Notes: generated from the letters alone by a model not told the origin. Shown: positions 1-6,388, counted from the stretch's first letter. The stretch is 7,499 bases of DNA from JAUSPI01 sp964650385 (GCA_964650385.1 CAZYTP010000110.1:1-7499), one strand, 5' to 3'. Translations and numbers: made by a program.

Positions 1-365
1 TTCCCGGACGGGACTTTAACCCGTAAGATCAAACAGTTGTTACTGCATACGGACACCATAACGGGATTTTGCAGTTTTTCTGGGTGTGATGGTTTCTATT
101 CGGAGTTGTCGCTCGTGAGGAGGAGCCGGTTATCCTTTGATCGTTATCGCTTGAGAAGAAGTTCGTTCTATCCGTTCCGGGCTATTATGAGGTCGCCGTT
201 TTTCGCATCAGGCTTTTCTGCCTTTATGAATATGTCATAGTCTCCGAGTATCTATGAAGAATAACAAGTGGAATGTCAACAGAAATTCCATAAATGCCGC
301 CCCGATTGCCTGTAATGGCCTGACTCTGAAAATGTGTCTTAACTGCACCCTGAGGCCACTTTCTG
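1..365. other. Gene-free leader region upstream of the thiamine genes
   Basis: I find no convincing gene here. The short open frames (about 37-240 on +, 224-517 on -) lack a recognisable protein pattern and a good ribosome binding site. The first 65 bases can fold: ACGGG at 8-12 can pair with CCCGT at 20-24, CCGTA at 21-25 with TACGG at 48-52, and CAGT at 34-37 with ACTG at 42-45. These pairings partly compete. They could be the edge of a structured RNA or mobile intron on either strand, but the window starts too late to tell. The right part carries the left arm of the inverted repeat described separately. Confidence 0.5.
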
Positions 366-371
366 TTGACA
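274..371. repeat. 98-bp segment bounded by 12-bp perfect inverted repeats
   Basis: TGTCAACAGAAA at 274-285 is repeated in inverted orientation as TTTCTGTTGACA at 360-371, with 74 bases between. The segment begins with TGT and ends with ACA, as many transposable-element ends do. The flanks show no obvious target-site duplication. The right arm carries an outward-facing TTGACA that serves as the -35 box of the thiE promoter. It could be a small non-autonomous element (MITE-like), a remnant of insertion-sequence ends, or an operator pair. The inverted repeat is read directly; its nature is inference. Confidence 0.5.
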
Positions 372-394
372 CACAAATCCCATTTCTCTATACT
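366..394 (+). promoter_or_regulatory. Near-consensus sigma-70 promoter of the thiE operon
   Basis: TTGACA at 366-371 matches the -35 consensus exactly and TATACT at 389-394 matches the -10 in five of six positions. The spacer is the optimal 17 bases. Transcription would begin near 401, giving a leader of about 65 bases before thiE at 466. This is the strongest promoter candidate I can see in the window and sits directly before the first gene of the run. Confidence 0.75.
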
Positions 395-465
395 TTCCCA
401 CATCAAAAACGAGTTTTTATAAAAAGGATATTTTGCCTTCGGGCTTTTCTTACAGGGGGGGAACG

Positions 466-1095
466 ATGAAACCAATCGGAAAATTGCACGTACTGACGGA
501 TACTGTGCTGCAAACACGCTTTTCGCACGTGGAACTTACCAGACTGGCGATCAATGGAGGGGCTGATACCATTCAGTTCCGGCAGAAAAGCGGATCTACA
601 CGAGAGATGATCGAGGTTGCCAAACAGATGAAGCAGTTGTGTTCAAAAAACGGTGTCACGTTAATTGTTAACGATCGCGTGGACGTTGCCATTGCCGCGG
701 AGGTGGATGCCGTCCATCTGGGGCAGGATGATTTTACCATCCCCCTTGCACGAAAATTACTGGGGGATGATGTGATCATCGGGGGATCCGCTTCCACGAT
801 AGAGGAGGCCCGGCAGTGCCTTTCGGAGGGAGCGGACTATGTGGGATTCGGGCCCGTTTATCCAACCACTTCCAAAGATGACGCAAACCCTGTTACCGGG
901 ATTGCCATGCTGAAACAGGTGGTTGAGGCCATTCCCTTACCGATAATTGTCATTGGCGGCGTGAGTGCGGAGAATGTACGTGAGGTTATGAGAGCAGGTG
1001 CTCATGGAATTGCGGTAATTTCAGCCGTCTGTTGTCAGGATGACCCCGAAAAGGCCACCAGAGCACTCCATAGGGCCCTTTATGAAGGAAGGTAG
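466..1095 (+). CDS. thiE: Thiamine-phosphate synthase
   Basis: A protein of 209 residues, the usual length of ThiE. It is a cytosolic TIM-barrel enzyme that couples hydroxymethylpyrimidine diphosphate with hydroxyethylthiazole phosphate to give thiamine phosphate and pyrophosphate. Family signatures occur in order: IQFRQK at 36-41 (pyrimidine pyrophosphate site), VNDR at 68-71, DAVHLGQDD at 81-89, GGSAS at 106-110, GFGPVYPTTSKDDA at 127-140 and IGGVSAENV at 163-171 with AVISAV at 183-188 (phosphate-binding end of the barrel). I chose ATG 466 rather than the in-frame ATG at 433 because a run of G at 455-461 makes a purine-rich ribosome site just before it and the protein then starts at the usual place (MKPIGKLHVLTD). 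It is the first gene after the 366-394 promoter, followed 11 bases later by thiL. Confidence 0.96.
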   Translation: MKPIGKLHVLTDTVLQTRFSHVELTRLAINGGADTIQFRQKSGSTREMIEVAKQMKQLCSKNGVTLIVNDRVDVAIAAEVDAVHLGQDDFTIPLARKLLGDDVIIGGSASTIEEARQCLSEGADYVGFGPVYPTTSKDDANPVTGIAMLKQVVEAIPLPIIVIGGVSAENVREVMRAGAHGIAVISAVCCQDDPEKATRALHRALYEGR

Positions 1096-1106
1096 GGGGG
1101 AATACC

Positions 1107-2132
1107 ATGTCTAAAAACTTGTCCGACATTGGAGAATTCGGATTGATTGACCGTATCCATAGACTCCTTGAGAAGGAAGGCCTCCGTGCACCAGGCATCA
1201 CTTTAGGGATCGGGGATGATGCGGCATCGTTTTGTCCCCGTGCAGGCCATGAAATTCTGGTTACCTGTGACTCTATGGTGGAAGGGCGGCATTATCTGCC
1301 GAACCACATTACTCCTTTTGATTTGGGGCGGCGTGCAATGACCTTAAACATCAGTGACATCGGAGCTATGGGAGGTCAGCCCCTGTATGCCCTCGTATCC
1401 CTTGGATTGAAAGCTGAGACACTCATGACAGACGTGGAGGCGATGTATCGAGGATTTATCGCGGAACTTAATCCGTTTGGGGCATCGATCATCGGCGGCA
1501 ATGTGACAAAAGCCGAACATGCCATATTTATCGATATTACACTGATCGGAGAAGCAAAGCCGGAAAAAATTGTCCGCCGTTCAACGGCGAAGGCCGGTGA
1601 TATCATCCTGATTACCGGTTATCCGGGCCAGTCTGCTGCCGGACTGCACCTGCTGCTGAATGCCGTCGACGGAGAAGATTTGAGTGACCATCCGCTGGTG
1701 CGGGCTTTTAACACTCCTTCCCATCGAGCCAGGGAAGGGAAGGCGATTGCTCAGTCAGGATACGCAACGGCAATGATCGATACCAGTGACGGGTTTCTTG
1801 GGGATCTGGGCCATGTCTGCGAGGAGAGCGGTGTGGGCGCCACTCTGAATTTGGATAGTATACCGATAAGCGAAGAATTACGAAAGGCTGCCGTTAAACT
1901 CGGACTGGATCCATATGAACTCGTACTGAAAGAGAGTGATGATTATGAGCTGATCGTTACCTGTTCCGCCGGTAATGTGGAGGGGGTCCGCTCTGCTGTT
2001 TCTGCGGTGAGCGATGTCCCGGTAACTGAGGTTGGTAGAATCACCGACGCGGCTGACGGCATTAAACTTATATTCCATGATGGCACGCAACGTGCAATTA
2101 CTCCTGCGGGCTGGGATCACTTTAGCGGATGA
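1107..2132 (+). CDS. thiL: Thiamine-monophosphate kinase
   Basis: A protein of 341 residues, typical of ThiL, the ATP-dependent kinase that turns thiamine phosphate into the active cofactor thiamine diphosphate. It belongs to the PurM/AIR-synthase fold. Signatures: GIGDDAA at 34-40 (Mg/ATP-binding acidic pair), VTCDSMVEGRHY at 52-63, NISDIGAMGG at 81-90, IIGGNVTK at 128-135, MIDTSDG at 223-229 (second acidic metal-binding motif), ESDDYEL at 276-282, and the closing AGWDHF at 334-339, a usual end of ThiL. The G-rich AGGGGGG at 1094-1100 stands just before ATG 1107. The gene starts 11 bases after the thiE stop and ends 10 bases before thiM, so the three are almost surely co-transcribed. All key acidic residues expected for the family are present. 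Confidence 0.96.
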   Translation: MSKNLSDIGEFGLIDRIHRLLEKEGLRAPGITLGIGDDAASFCPRAGHEILVTCDSMVEGRHYLPNHITPFDLGRRAMTLNISDIGAMGGQPLYALVSLGLKAETLMTDVEAMYRGFIAELNPFGASIIGGNVTKAEHAIFIDITLIGEAKPEKIVRRSTAKAGDIILITGYPGQSAAGLHLLLNAVDGEDLSDHPLVRAFNTPSHRAREGKAIAQSGYATAMIDTSDGFLGDLGHVCEESGVGATLNLDSIPISEELRKAAVKLGLDPYELVLKESDDYELIVTCSAGNVEGVRSAVSAVSDVPVTEVGRITDAADGIKLIFHDGTQRAITPAGWDHFSG

Positions 2133-2142
2133 GGAGAAGAGT

Positions 2143-2952
2143 ATGTTTGATCAACAATTGGCGCAAAAAGCAGCAAAAAACCTTAAGATCATGCGGGAGA
2201 AAAAACCTTTGATCCATAACATCACAAACTTTGTGGTGATGAATTATACGGCCAACGCATTGCTGGCATGTGGTGCTTCTCCTGTTATGGCGCATGCGGC
2301 AGAAGAAGTGGAGGAGATGGTCTCCTTTGCCGGTGCACTGGTACTGAACATAGGTACTCTCACCCCCTACTGGATTGATTCCATGTTGAAGGCTGGGAAA
2401 CGCGCCAATGAACTGAATGTACCCATAATCCTTGATCCGGTGGGTTCAGGAGCCACAAAGCTCCGTACCGAGTCCTCCAAACGGCTTATCGATAACCTTA
2501 AAATTAATGTGGTCCGGGGAAATGCCTCAGAGGTCCTTTCCCTGGCACATGAGGGATCGCGAACCAAAGGTGTCGACTCTATCCACAGTGTGGATGAGGC
2601 AGCCGATGCAGCCATTGCACTGGCAAGCGAACTGGATACAACGCTGGCTATTACCGGTGAAGTGGATCTGATAACCGATGGGGAACGGGTATGCAAGGTC
2701 TTAAACGGACATGAACTCATGGGATACGTGACGGGTACGGGCTGTACGGCAACTGCTCTCATAGGAGCTTTTCTGGCAGTGGATAAGGATTCCGTGGAGG
2801 CTGCAACTACGGCTTTAGCCTATTTTGGACTGGCAGGCGAAAAGGGCGCGGCCCAGGCGGCGGCACCGGGGAGTTTTATGATAGCCATGCTCGACGCCCT
2901 CTTCAGCATTGATGAGGCAGCACTTATCGAGGGGGCGAGGATTAAGATTTAA
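2143..2952 (+). CDS. thiM: Hydroxyethylthiazole kinase
   Basis: A protein of 269 residues, normal for ThiM, a ribokinase-like trimeric enzyme that phosphorylates 4-methyl-5-hydroxyethylthiazole using ATP. It salvages the thiazole half of thiamine and hands its product to ThiE. Signatures: IHNITNFVVMNYTANALLA at 24-42 (substrate pocket), DPVGSGAT at 98-105, VVRGNASE at 123-130, TGEVD at 171-175 and the anion-hole/active-site motif VTGTGCTATALIG at 196-208 with Cys201 at the position of the family's active-site cysteine. I chose ATG 2143, which has GAGGAG at 2131-2136 spanning the thiL stop. The longer in-frame start at 2032 would overlap thiL by 101 bases and add about 37 residues with no family resemblance. 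Close spacing suggests translational coupling with thiL. Confidence 0.96.
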   Translation: MFDQQLAQKAAKNLKIMREKKPLIHNITNFVVMNYTANALLACGASPVMAHAAEEVEEMVSFAGALVLNIGTLTPYWIDSMLKAGKRANELNVPIILDPVGSGATKLRTESSKRLIDNLKINVVRGNASEVLSLAHEGSRTKGVDSIHSVDEAADAAIALASELDTTLAITGEVDLITDGERVCKVLNGHELMGYVTGTGCTATALIGAFLAVDKDSVEAATTALAYFGLAGEKGAAQAAAPGSFMIAMLDALFSIDEAALIEGARIKI

Positions 2953-3027
2953 CAAGGTACCGATATCCTATAAAAAGCCGTAGGTGATTATCAGGGAATT
3001 CGGCGAAAGGAAAAGGAAATACTTACT

Positions 3028-3471
3028 ATGAAATATTCAGAAGCCAAACAGGGAAGAATATTTGTTATCCGTCTTGAGGATGGGGACATTCTTCATGAGG
3101 AGATTGAACAGTTTGCCCGTGAAAAATCCATTAAAGCGGGGACATTGATTATCCTCGGAGGAGCTGATGAAGGAAGCAGGCTTGTGGTGGGTCCCGAAGA
3201 CGGACGCAAAGACCCGATTGTTCCTATGGAGCATATTCTTGACAACGTGCACGAGATAGCAGGAGTAGGAACTATTTTCCCTGATGAAAACGGTAACCCT
3301 GCGTTGCATATGCATATAGCCTGTGGAAGAGAATCATCAACAGTCACCGGATGTGTCCGTAAAGGGATCGTGGCATGGCATATATTAGAGGTGATCTTAT
3401 TTGAACTGGTTGACACTACAGCACTTCGCGCTTTCGATTCAGTTACAGGATTTGAGCTGCTTGAGCCGTAA
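3028..3471 (+). CDS. PPC-domain (DUF296) protein
   Basis: A protein of 147 residues made of a single PPC (plants and prokaryotes conserved, DUF296) domain. Known bacterial members are small trimers, some binding metal through histidines; their cellular role is mostly unknown. Visible hallmarks: the N-terminal RIFVIRLEDGDILHEEIEQF at 10-29, GTLIILGGADEGSRL at 38-52 with glycine-rich turn, and PALHMHIACGRE at 91-102, whose paired histidines 94 and 96 match the family's conserved histidine motif. The C-terminal strand includes His118 (AWHILEVILFEL, 116-127). Unlike plant homologues it has no AT-hook, so DNA binding is not supported. The ribosome site is a modest AAGG at 3013-3016. It follows thiM by 75 bases, and its stop overlaps the MFS start by one base, which ties it functionally to the transporter more than to the thiamine genes. 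Function is not established. Confidence 0.85.
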   Translation: MKYSEAKQGRIFVIRLEDGDILHEEIEQFAREKSIKAGTLIILGGADEGSRLVVGPEDGRKDPIVPMEHILDNVHEIAGVGTIFPDENGNPALHMHIACGRESSTVTGCVRKGIVAWHILEVILFELVDTTALRAFDSVTGFELLEP

Positions 3472-3473
3472 TG
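3469..3473 (+). promoter_or_regulatory. TAATG stop-start overlap (translational coupling)
   Basis: The PPC gene ends in TAA at 3469-3471, and its last A is the first base of the ATG of the MFS gene at 3471-3473. No strong Shine-Dalgarno precedes this ATG. Ribosomes ending the PPC gene would therefore be expected to restart on the transporter, keeping the two products in proportion. Confidence 0.7.
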
Positions 3474-4979
3474 GAAAATAAAATACAAAACTCCTCCGGA
3501 CCACGAGGGAAAACCGTTCAGGAATACATTGACGAGACCCCATTCTGGTCTGACGGCACGTCGGTCTCTTCGATGCCGATGACGGCCATGCAGTGGCGGA
3601 TCTGGGGAATGGCGACCGCGGGCAAGTTCTTCGAAGGAATGGTGGTCTTCATGACGGGAGTCGCACTGCCTCTGATCGTTAGTGAGTTCGGGCTGAGCGC
3701 CGCGCATAAAGGCGTTGTCGGGGCGGCTGTTCTTTTAGGAATTCTTATCGGCGCGTCCACACTGGGAGGGCTTTCCGACCACTTCGGCCGGAAGCGGATG
3801 TTCATCGTCGAAATGATTCTTTTCCTGATCTTCCTGGTGACTCTCGCTTTCAGTTCTACCTATATCTGGTTGGTGATATCTCTCTTCGGTATTGGGGCCG
3901 CTCTGGGGTGTGACTATCCAACCGCCCATATGGTCATCTCAGAGAGCATTCCGAGCAGCACACGAGGCAAGTTGGTGCTCAGTGCGTTTGCTTTTCAGGC
4001 GGTGGGTGCCCTGGTTGGTACGGCCGTCGGCTATTTTATTCTTTACGAGAATCCGGAGATCCAGGCGTGGCGCTGGATGTATGCCACCGCAATTATCCCG
4101 GCAATTCTCGTTATAATCGGACGGTTTTTCATCACCGACAGTGGGCAATGGCTGATGTCACGAGGCAGGATTGAGGAGGCGGAAAAGGAAACGCGTCGAC
4201 TCCTGAGACGAAACCCGCCCTATCCCAATGATATCAAACTCATCGATCCGAATAACAATAGTGATTCAAAACATCGGATTAATCCCGGGCTGGGTTATAG
4301 CGCGCTTTTCAGCAGGAAAAACCGGCGGGCAACGATTCTCGCTTCGGTCCCGTGGTTCCTTCAGGACCTGGGAACATACGGCATAGGAATTTTTACCCCG
4401 ACCATTCTGGCCGCGACGATTGGAGCCAAGACAATCCATCCGCACAACCTGGCAGCGATTATCCACAACGATATGCTCGCCGCCCGGGGCGCTGCCCTAA
4501 TAGATATTCTGCTTATCGTTGGGATTATCTGTGCAGTTTTTTTGACCGACAAGGTCGGGCGAATCCGCTTGCAGATCTTCGGGTTTATCGGTTGCGCGGG
4601 CGGCTTGTTACTTGCTGTGCTATCGGCAAATTTCGACGGTTCGGCGCAAATATTTTTTATATTTGCCGGGTTCATGCTTTTCAACTTCATGACCAACCTG
4701 GGTCCTAACGCTCAAACCTACCTTTTGGCCGGAGAAGTCTTTCCCACGCAGATTCGCGGTAAGGGTGCCGGATTTGCGGCTTCTTTCGCAAAAATCGGTG
4801 CGGTGATGACCGCTTTTCTCTTTCCGATTTTATTGAAAGACATCGGCACCACGACGCTCCTCTACATCCTTGTCGGGGCCTCTCTTGTGGGAGCGCTCCT
4901 AACATGGCTGTTTCGCATTGAGACAAGGGGTGTCAACCTGGAAAAGATCGGGCAAGTCTCGCCGCCGCTCAGAGAATAA
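3471..4979 (+). CDS. MFS transporter, sugar-porter/metabolite:H+ symporter type
   Basis: A 502-residue inner-membrane secondary transporter with about 12 hydrophobic helices after a polar N-terminal tail of about 40 residues. MFS signatures: GGLSDHFGRKR at 99-109 (loop 2-3 motif A), GCDYPTAHMVISE at 146-158 in helix 4, DSGQWLMSRGRIEEAE at 223-238 (like the sugar-porter xSPRWL-xxGR-xxEA stretch), the weaker motif-A repeat LTDKVGRIR at 358-366, GEVFPTQIRGKGAGF at 421-435 and ETRGVNLEKI at 484-493 (like PETKGxxLEE). The helix-4 GxDYP signature recalls the phosphate:H+ and metabolite:H+ symporters. The substrate cannot be inferred. It begins within the PPC stop codon and is followed 67 bases later by a TRAP solute-binding protein. 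Thiamine-precursor uptake is possible from position alone, but nothing in the protein shows it. Confidence 0.9.
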   Translation: MENKIQNSSGPRGKTVQEYIDETPFWSDGTSVSSMPMTAMQWRIWGMATAGKFFEGMVVFMTGVALPLIVSEFGLSAAHKGVVGAAVLLGILIGASTLGGLSDHFGRKRMFIVEMILFLIFLVTLAFSSTYIWLVISLFGIGAALGCDYPTAHMVISESIPSSTRGKLVLSAFAFQAVGALVGTAVGYFILYENPEIQAWRWMYATAIIPAILVIIGRFFITDSGQWLMSRGRIEEAEKETRRLLRRNPPYPNDIKLIDPNNNSDSKHRINPGLGYSALFSRKNRRATILASVPWFLQDLGTYGIGIFTPTILAATIGAKTIHPHNLAAIIHNDMLAARGAALIDILLIVGIICAVFLTDKVGRIRLQIFGFIGCAGGLLLAVLSANFDGSAQIFFIFAGFMLFNFMTNLGPNAQTYLLAGEVFPTQIRGKGAGFAASFAKIGAVMTAFLFPILLKDIGTTTLLYILVGASLVGALLTWLFRIETRGVNLEKIGQVSPPLRE

Positions 4980-4986
4980 GGAGGCA

Positions 4987-5007
4987 ATGGGAATCAAACT
5001 CGCCTAA
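4987..5007 (+). other. Possible six-codon minicistron after the MFS gene
   Basis: AAGGAGG at 4978-4984, a full Shine-Dalgarno match, overlaps the MFS stop codon and is followed by ATG at 4987, five sense codons (GIKLA) and TAA at 5005-5007. The spacing between GGAGG and ATG is only two bases, shorter than ideal. It may be a chance site, a small leader peptide controlling the gene at 5047, or the remains of the start of a lost gene. Confidence 0.2.
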
Positions 5008-5046
5008 ACAATACCAGCAGTAACGTGAAAACAAGGAGTGTAAATC

Positions 5047-6123
5047 ATGCAAAAAGGTAAAACATTGTTTTTAATGGTTTTAATTACAGTAATGATGCTT
5101 GTGTTTTTTCCTGCAGCTTCTCCTGCAACGGAGAAAATTATATGGACCGGACAATCCACTTATCCAACAGGCCTTCCTCAACTCTATGAGCCTGCGGAGC
5201 ACTTTGCCAGGGAAGTCGAGAAATTGACAGATGGGCGTCTCGTCATAGAAATGACTCCCGGCGGTTTCATTGTACCGGGCATGAAGGTATTTGATGCTGT
5301 AAGCGCCGGTACGATTGATATTGGATGTACCTGGGCAGGATGGTGGGTCGAAAAGTTTCCTGCTGCTGTTCTGGTTGCCAATTCATACCCCAACGGTCTC
5401 CATATGCAAGAAATGTTAGGTTGGATATATACGGGTGGGGGATTGGAACTCTGGAATGAATTGTACAAGGGGCACGATATCGTAGTTCTGCCGCCTTATG
5501 GGATGCTTGGTTCGGAAAATTTTTGCTGGTCTCACAAACCGATAAATAAGCTTTCGGACTTCAAAGGTTTGAAATTCAGGACGGTGGGTATCTGGGGGCA
5601 ATGTCTGGAACGCCTGGGCGCGCATGTTGTTGCTTTGCCCGGTGTGGAGGTTTACCCATCCCTTAAAAAGGGCGTTATCGATGCCTGTGAATTTGGTACA
5701 CCTGCGATCGACAAAAAATTCGGTTTTTATGAAATCTGCTCATATCTGAAAGTTCCCGGAATTCATGAAACGTGTACTCCTCTGGAAACTCTGGTGAATA
5801 AGAAATCCTGGGAAAAATTGCCCGATGATTTGAAATATAAGGTCAGAGTTGCCTTGAGGGATACCTGTTTCTGGGCCATCAATAAGGCACTGAAAGAGGA
5901 TGCCGAGGCAATGGAATTTTTCAAAAGTTATAAAGGTCTTCATGTGTCTAAACTAACTCCTGAAATGATTGATGGGATCGTAACAGTTGGCAATAAGCTA
6001 CTGGAAGAGCACGCCAGCAAAGATCTGATGTTTGATAAGATTCTAAAGTCACAGATTAAATTCAGGAAAGAAGTGGAGCCTTATGAAGAACTGATCAGGC
6101 TTCCGTATCCATATGCAAAATGA
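5047..6123 (+). CDS. TRAP transporter solute-binding protein, DctP/TakP-like
   Basis: A 358-residue exported binding protein of TRAP (tripartite ATP-independent periplasmic) transporters, which capture mostly organic acids and deliver them to a DctQM sodium-driven permease. The signal peptide is clear: QKGK, a hydrophobic core at 7-21, then ASPA with likely cleavage after Ala27. Further signs are WTGQSTYPTGLP at 33-44, AEHFAREVEKLTDGRLVIE at 50-68, GGGLELWNELY at 130-140, DFKGLKFRTVG at 171-181 with Arg178 at the place of the arginine that binds substrate carboxylate, LPGVEVYPSLKKGVIDACEFG at 197-217 (partly), and FGFYEICSYLKVPGIHE at 225-241, a pattern close to the TakP 2-oxoacid-binding branch. 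AAGGAG at 5033-5038 supports the start. No dctQ or dctM is present here, so the permease partner must lie elsewhere, or the protein serves another role such as sensing. Confidence 0.92.
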   Translation: MQKGKTLFLMVLITVMMLVFFPAASPATEKIIWTGQSTYPTGLPQLYEPAEHFAREVEKLTDGRLVIEMTPGGFIVPGMKVFDAVSAGTIDIGCTWAGWWVEKFPAAVLVANSYPNGLHMQEMLGWIYTGGGLELWNELYKGHDIVVLPPYGMLGSENFCWSHKPINKLSDFKGLKFRTVGIWGQCLERLGAHVVALPGVEVYPSLKKGVIDACEFGTPAIDKKFGFYEICSYLKVPGIHETCTPLETLVNKKSWEKLPDDLKYKVRVALRDTCFWAINKALKEDAEAMEFFKSYKGLHVSKLTPEMIDGIVTVGNKLLEEHASKDLMFDKILKSQIKFRKEVEPYEELIRLPYPYAK

Positions 6124-6131
6124 GTTACATT

Positions 6132-6160
6132 GAGGGCATGGGGGTAGGGCAGGTGCCCTC
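6132..6160 (+). terminator. Possible transcription terminator after the solute-binding gene
   Basis: GAGGGCA at 6132-6138 can pair with TGCCCTC at 6154-6160 (7 bp, 15-base loop). A competing smaller hairpin joins AGGGCA at 6146-6151 with TGCCCT at 6154-6159. The site lies nine bases past the stop codon, where a terminator is expected. No run of T follows, so it is not a standard Rho-independent terminator. Confidence 0.3.
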
Positions 6161-6224
6161 GCCTGTCTGTAAGGGGGAAATGAATGCAACCCTCTTATTT
6201 TTCAATCTTCACATCTAAATCCCC

Positions 6225-6253
6225 GTCTTTTGTCGACACAATTATCTTCGATG
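6225..6253 (+). repeat. Dispersed repeat, copy 1 (TTTTGTCGA type)
   Basis: This 29-base stretch matches 6517-6545 in 24 of 29 positions in the same orientation, sharing TTTTGTCGA, TATCTT and GATG. It runs straight into ATTCGTAAAAAGT at 6255-6267, which returns inverted at 6690-6702. The three sites together frame the hairpin cluster. Confidence 0.6.
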
Positions 6254-6267
6254 CATTCGTAAAAAGT

Positions 6268-6296
6268 GAAGCTCCCCGCCCACAGGGCGGGGCTTC
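6268..6296. repeat. GC-rich hairpin 1
   Basis: GAAG at 6268-6271 and CCCCGCCC at 6274-6281 pair with GGGCGGGGCTTC at 6285-6296. This gives a 12-bp stem with a two-base bulge (CT) and a three-base loop. The right arm GGGCGGGGCTTCCCGG resembles the right arm of hairpin 2, so the two look like copies of one repeat. There is no T-run immediately after, though T6 occurs at about 6312-6317. It could act as an RNA-stabilising hairpin or be the end of a small mobile element. Confidence 0.65.
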
Positions 6297-6322
6297 CCGG
6301 TAAGGAATATGTTTTTTATATT

Positions 6323-6364
6323 GCGCCCCTTATCCCGCCTATAAGGCGGGGCTTTCGGGTGCGC
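6323..6364. repeat. GC-rich hairpin 2
   Basis: CCCGCCT at 6334-6340 pairs perfectly with AGGCGGG at 6344-6350 across a three-base ATA loop. GCGC at 6323-6326 and GCGC at 6361-6364 can close the base of a longer imperfect stem. The right side, GGCGGGGCTTTCGGGT, parallels hairpin 1 about 60 bases upstream. Confidence 0.6.
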
Positions 6365-6388
6365 TCCCGGTCATAAACTGCACCATTT

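Noticed and set aside
37..240. 67-codon open frame on the + strand
   Set aside because: Arg/Ser/Phe-rich random-looking translation, no ribosome site, no family pattern.
274..371. Intact insertion sequence
   Set aside because: Only 98 bases, no transposase, no target-site duplication seen. Reported only as an inverted repeat.
433..465. Upstream in-frame ATG for thiE
   Set aside because: It adds 11 residues (MPSGFSYRGGT) not typical of ThiE. The G-rich ribosome site lies inside that stretch and favours ATG 466.
224..517. 97-codon open frame on the - strand across the thiE promoter
   Set aside because: It runs over the strong promoter and the thiE start and has no recognisable protein signature.
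2032..2142. Longer start for thiM overlapping thiL by 101 bases
   Set aside because: The added residues resemble no ThiM N-terminus, while ATG 2143 has GAGGAG at good spacing and gives the normal length.
3093..3707. 204-codon open frame on the - strand
   Set aside because: It is antisense to two well-supported genes with clear family motifs, and its own translation shows none.
6268..6350. Standard Rho-independent terminators at the GC-rich hairpins
   Set aside because: Neither stem is directly followed by a T-run, and the two share arm sequence, which points to a repeat rather than to terminators.
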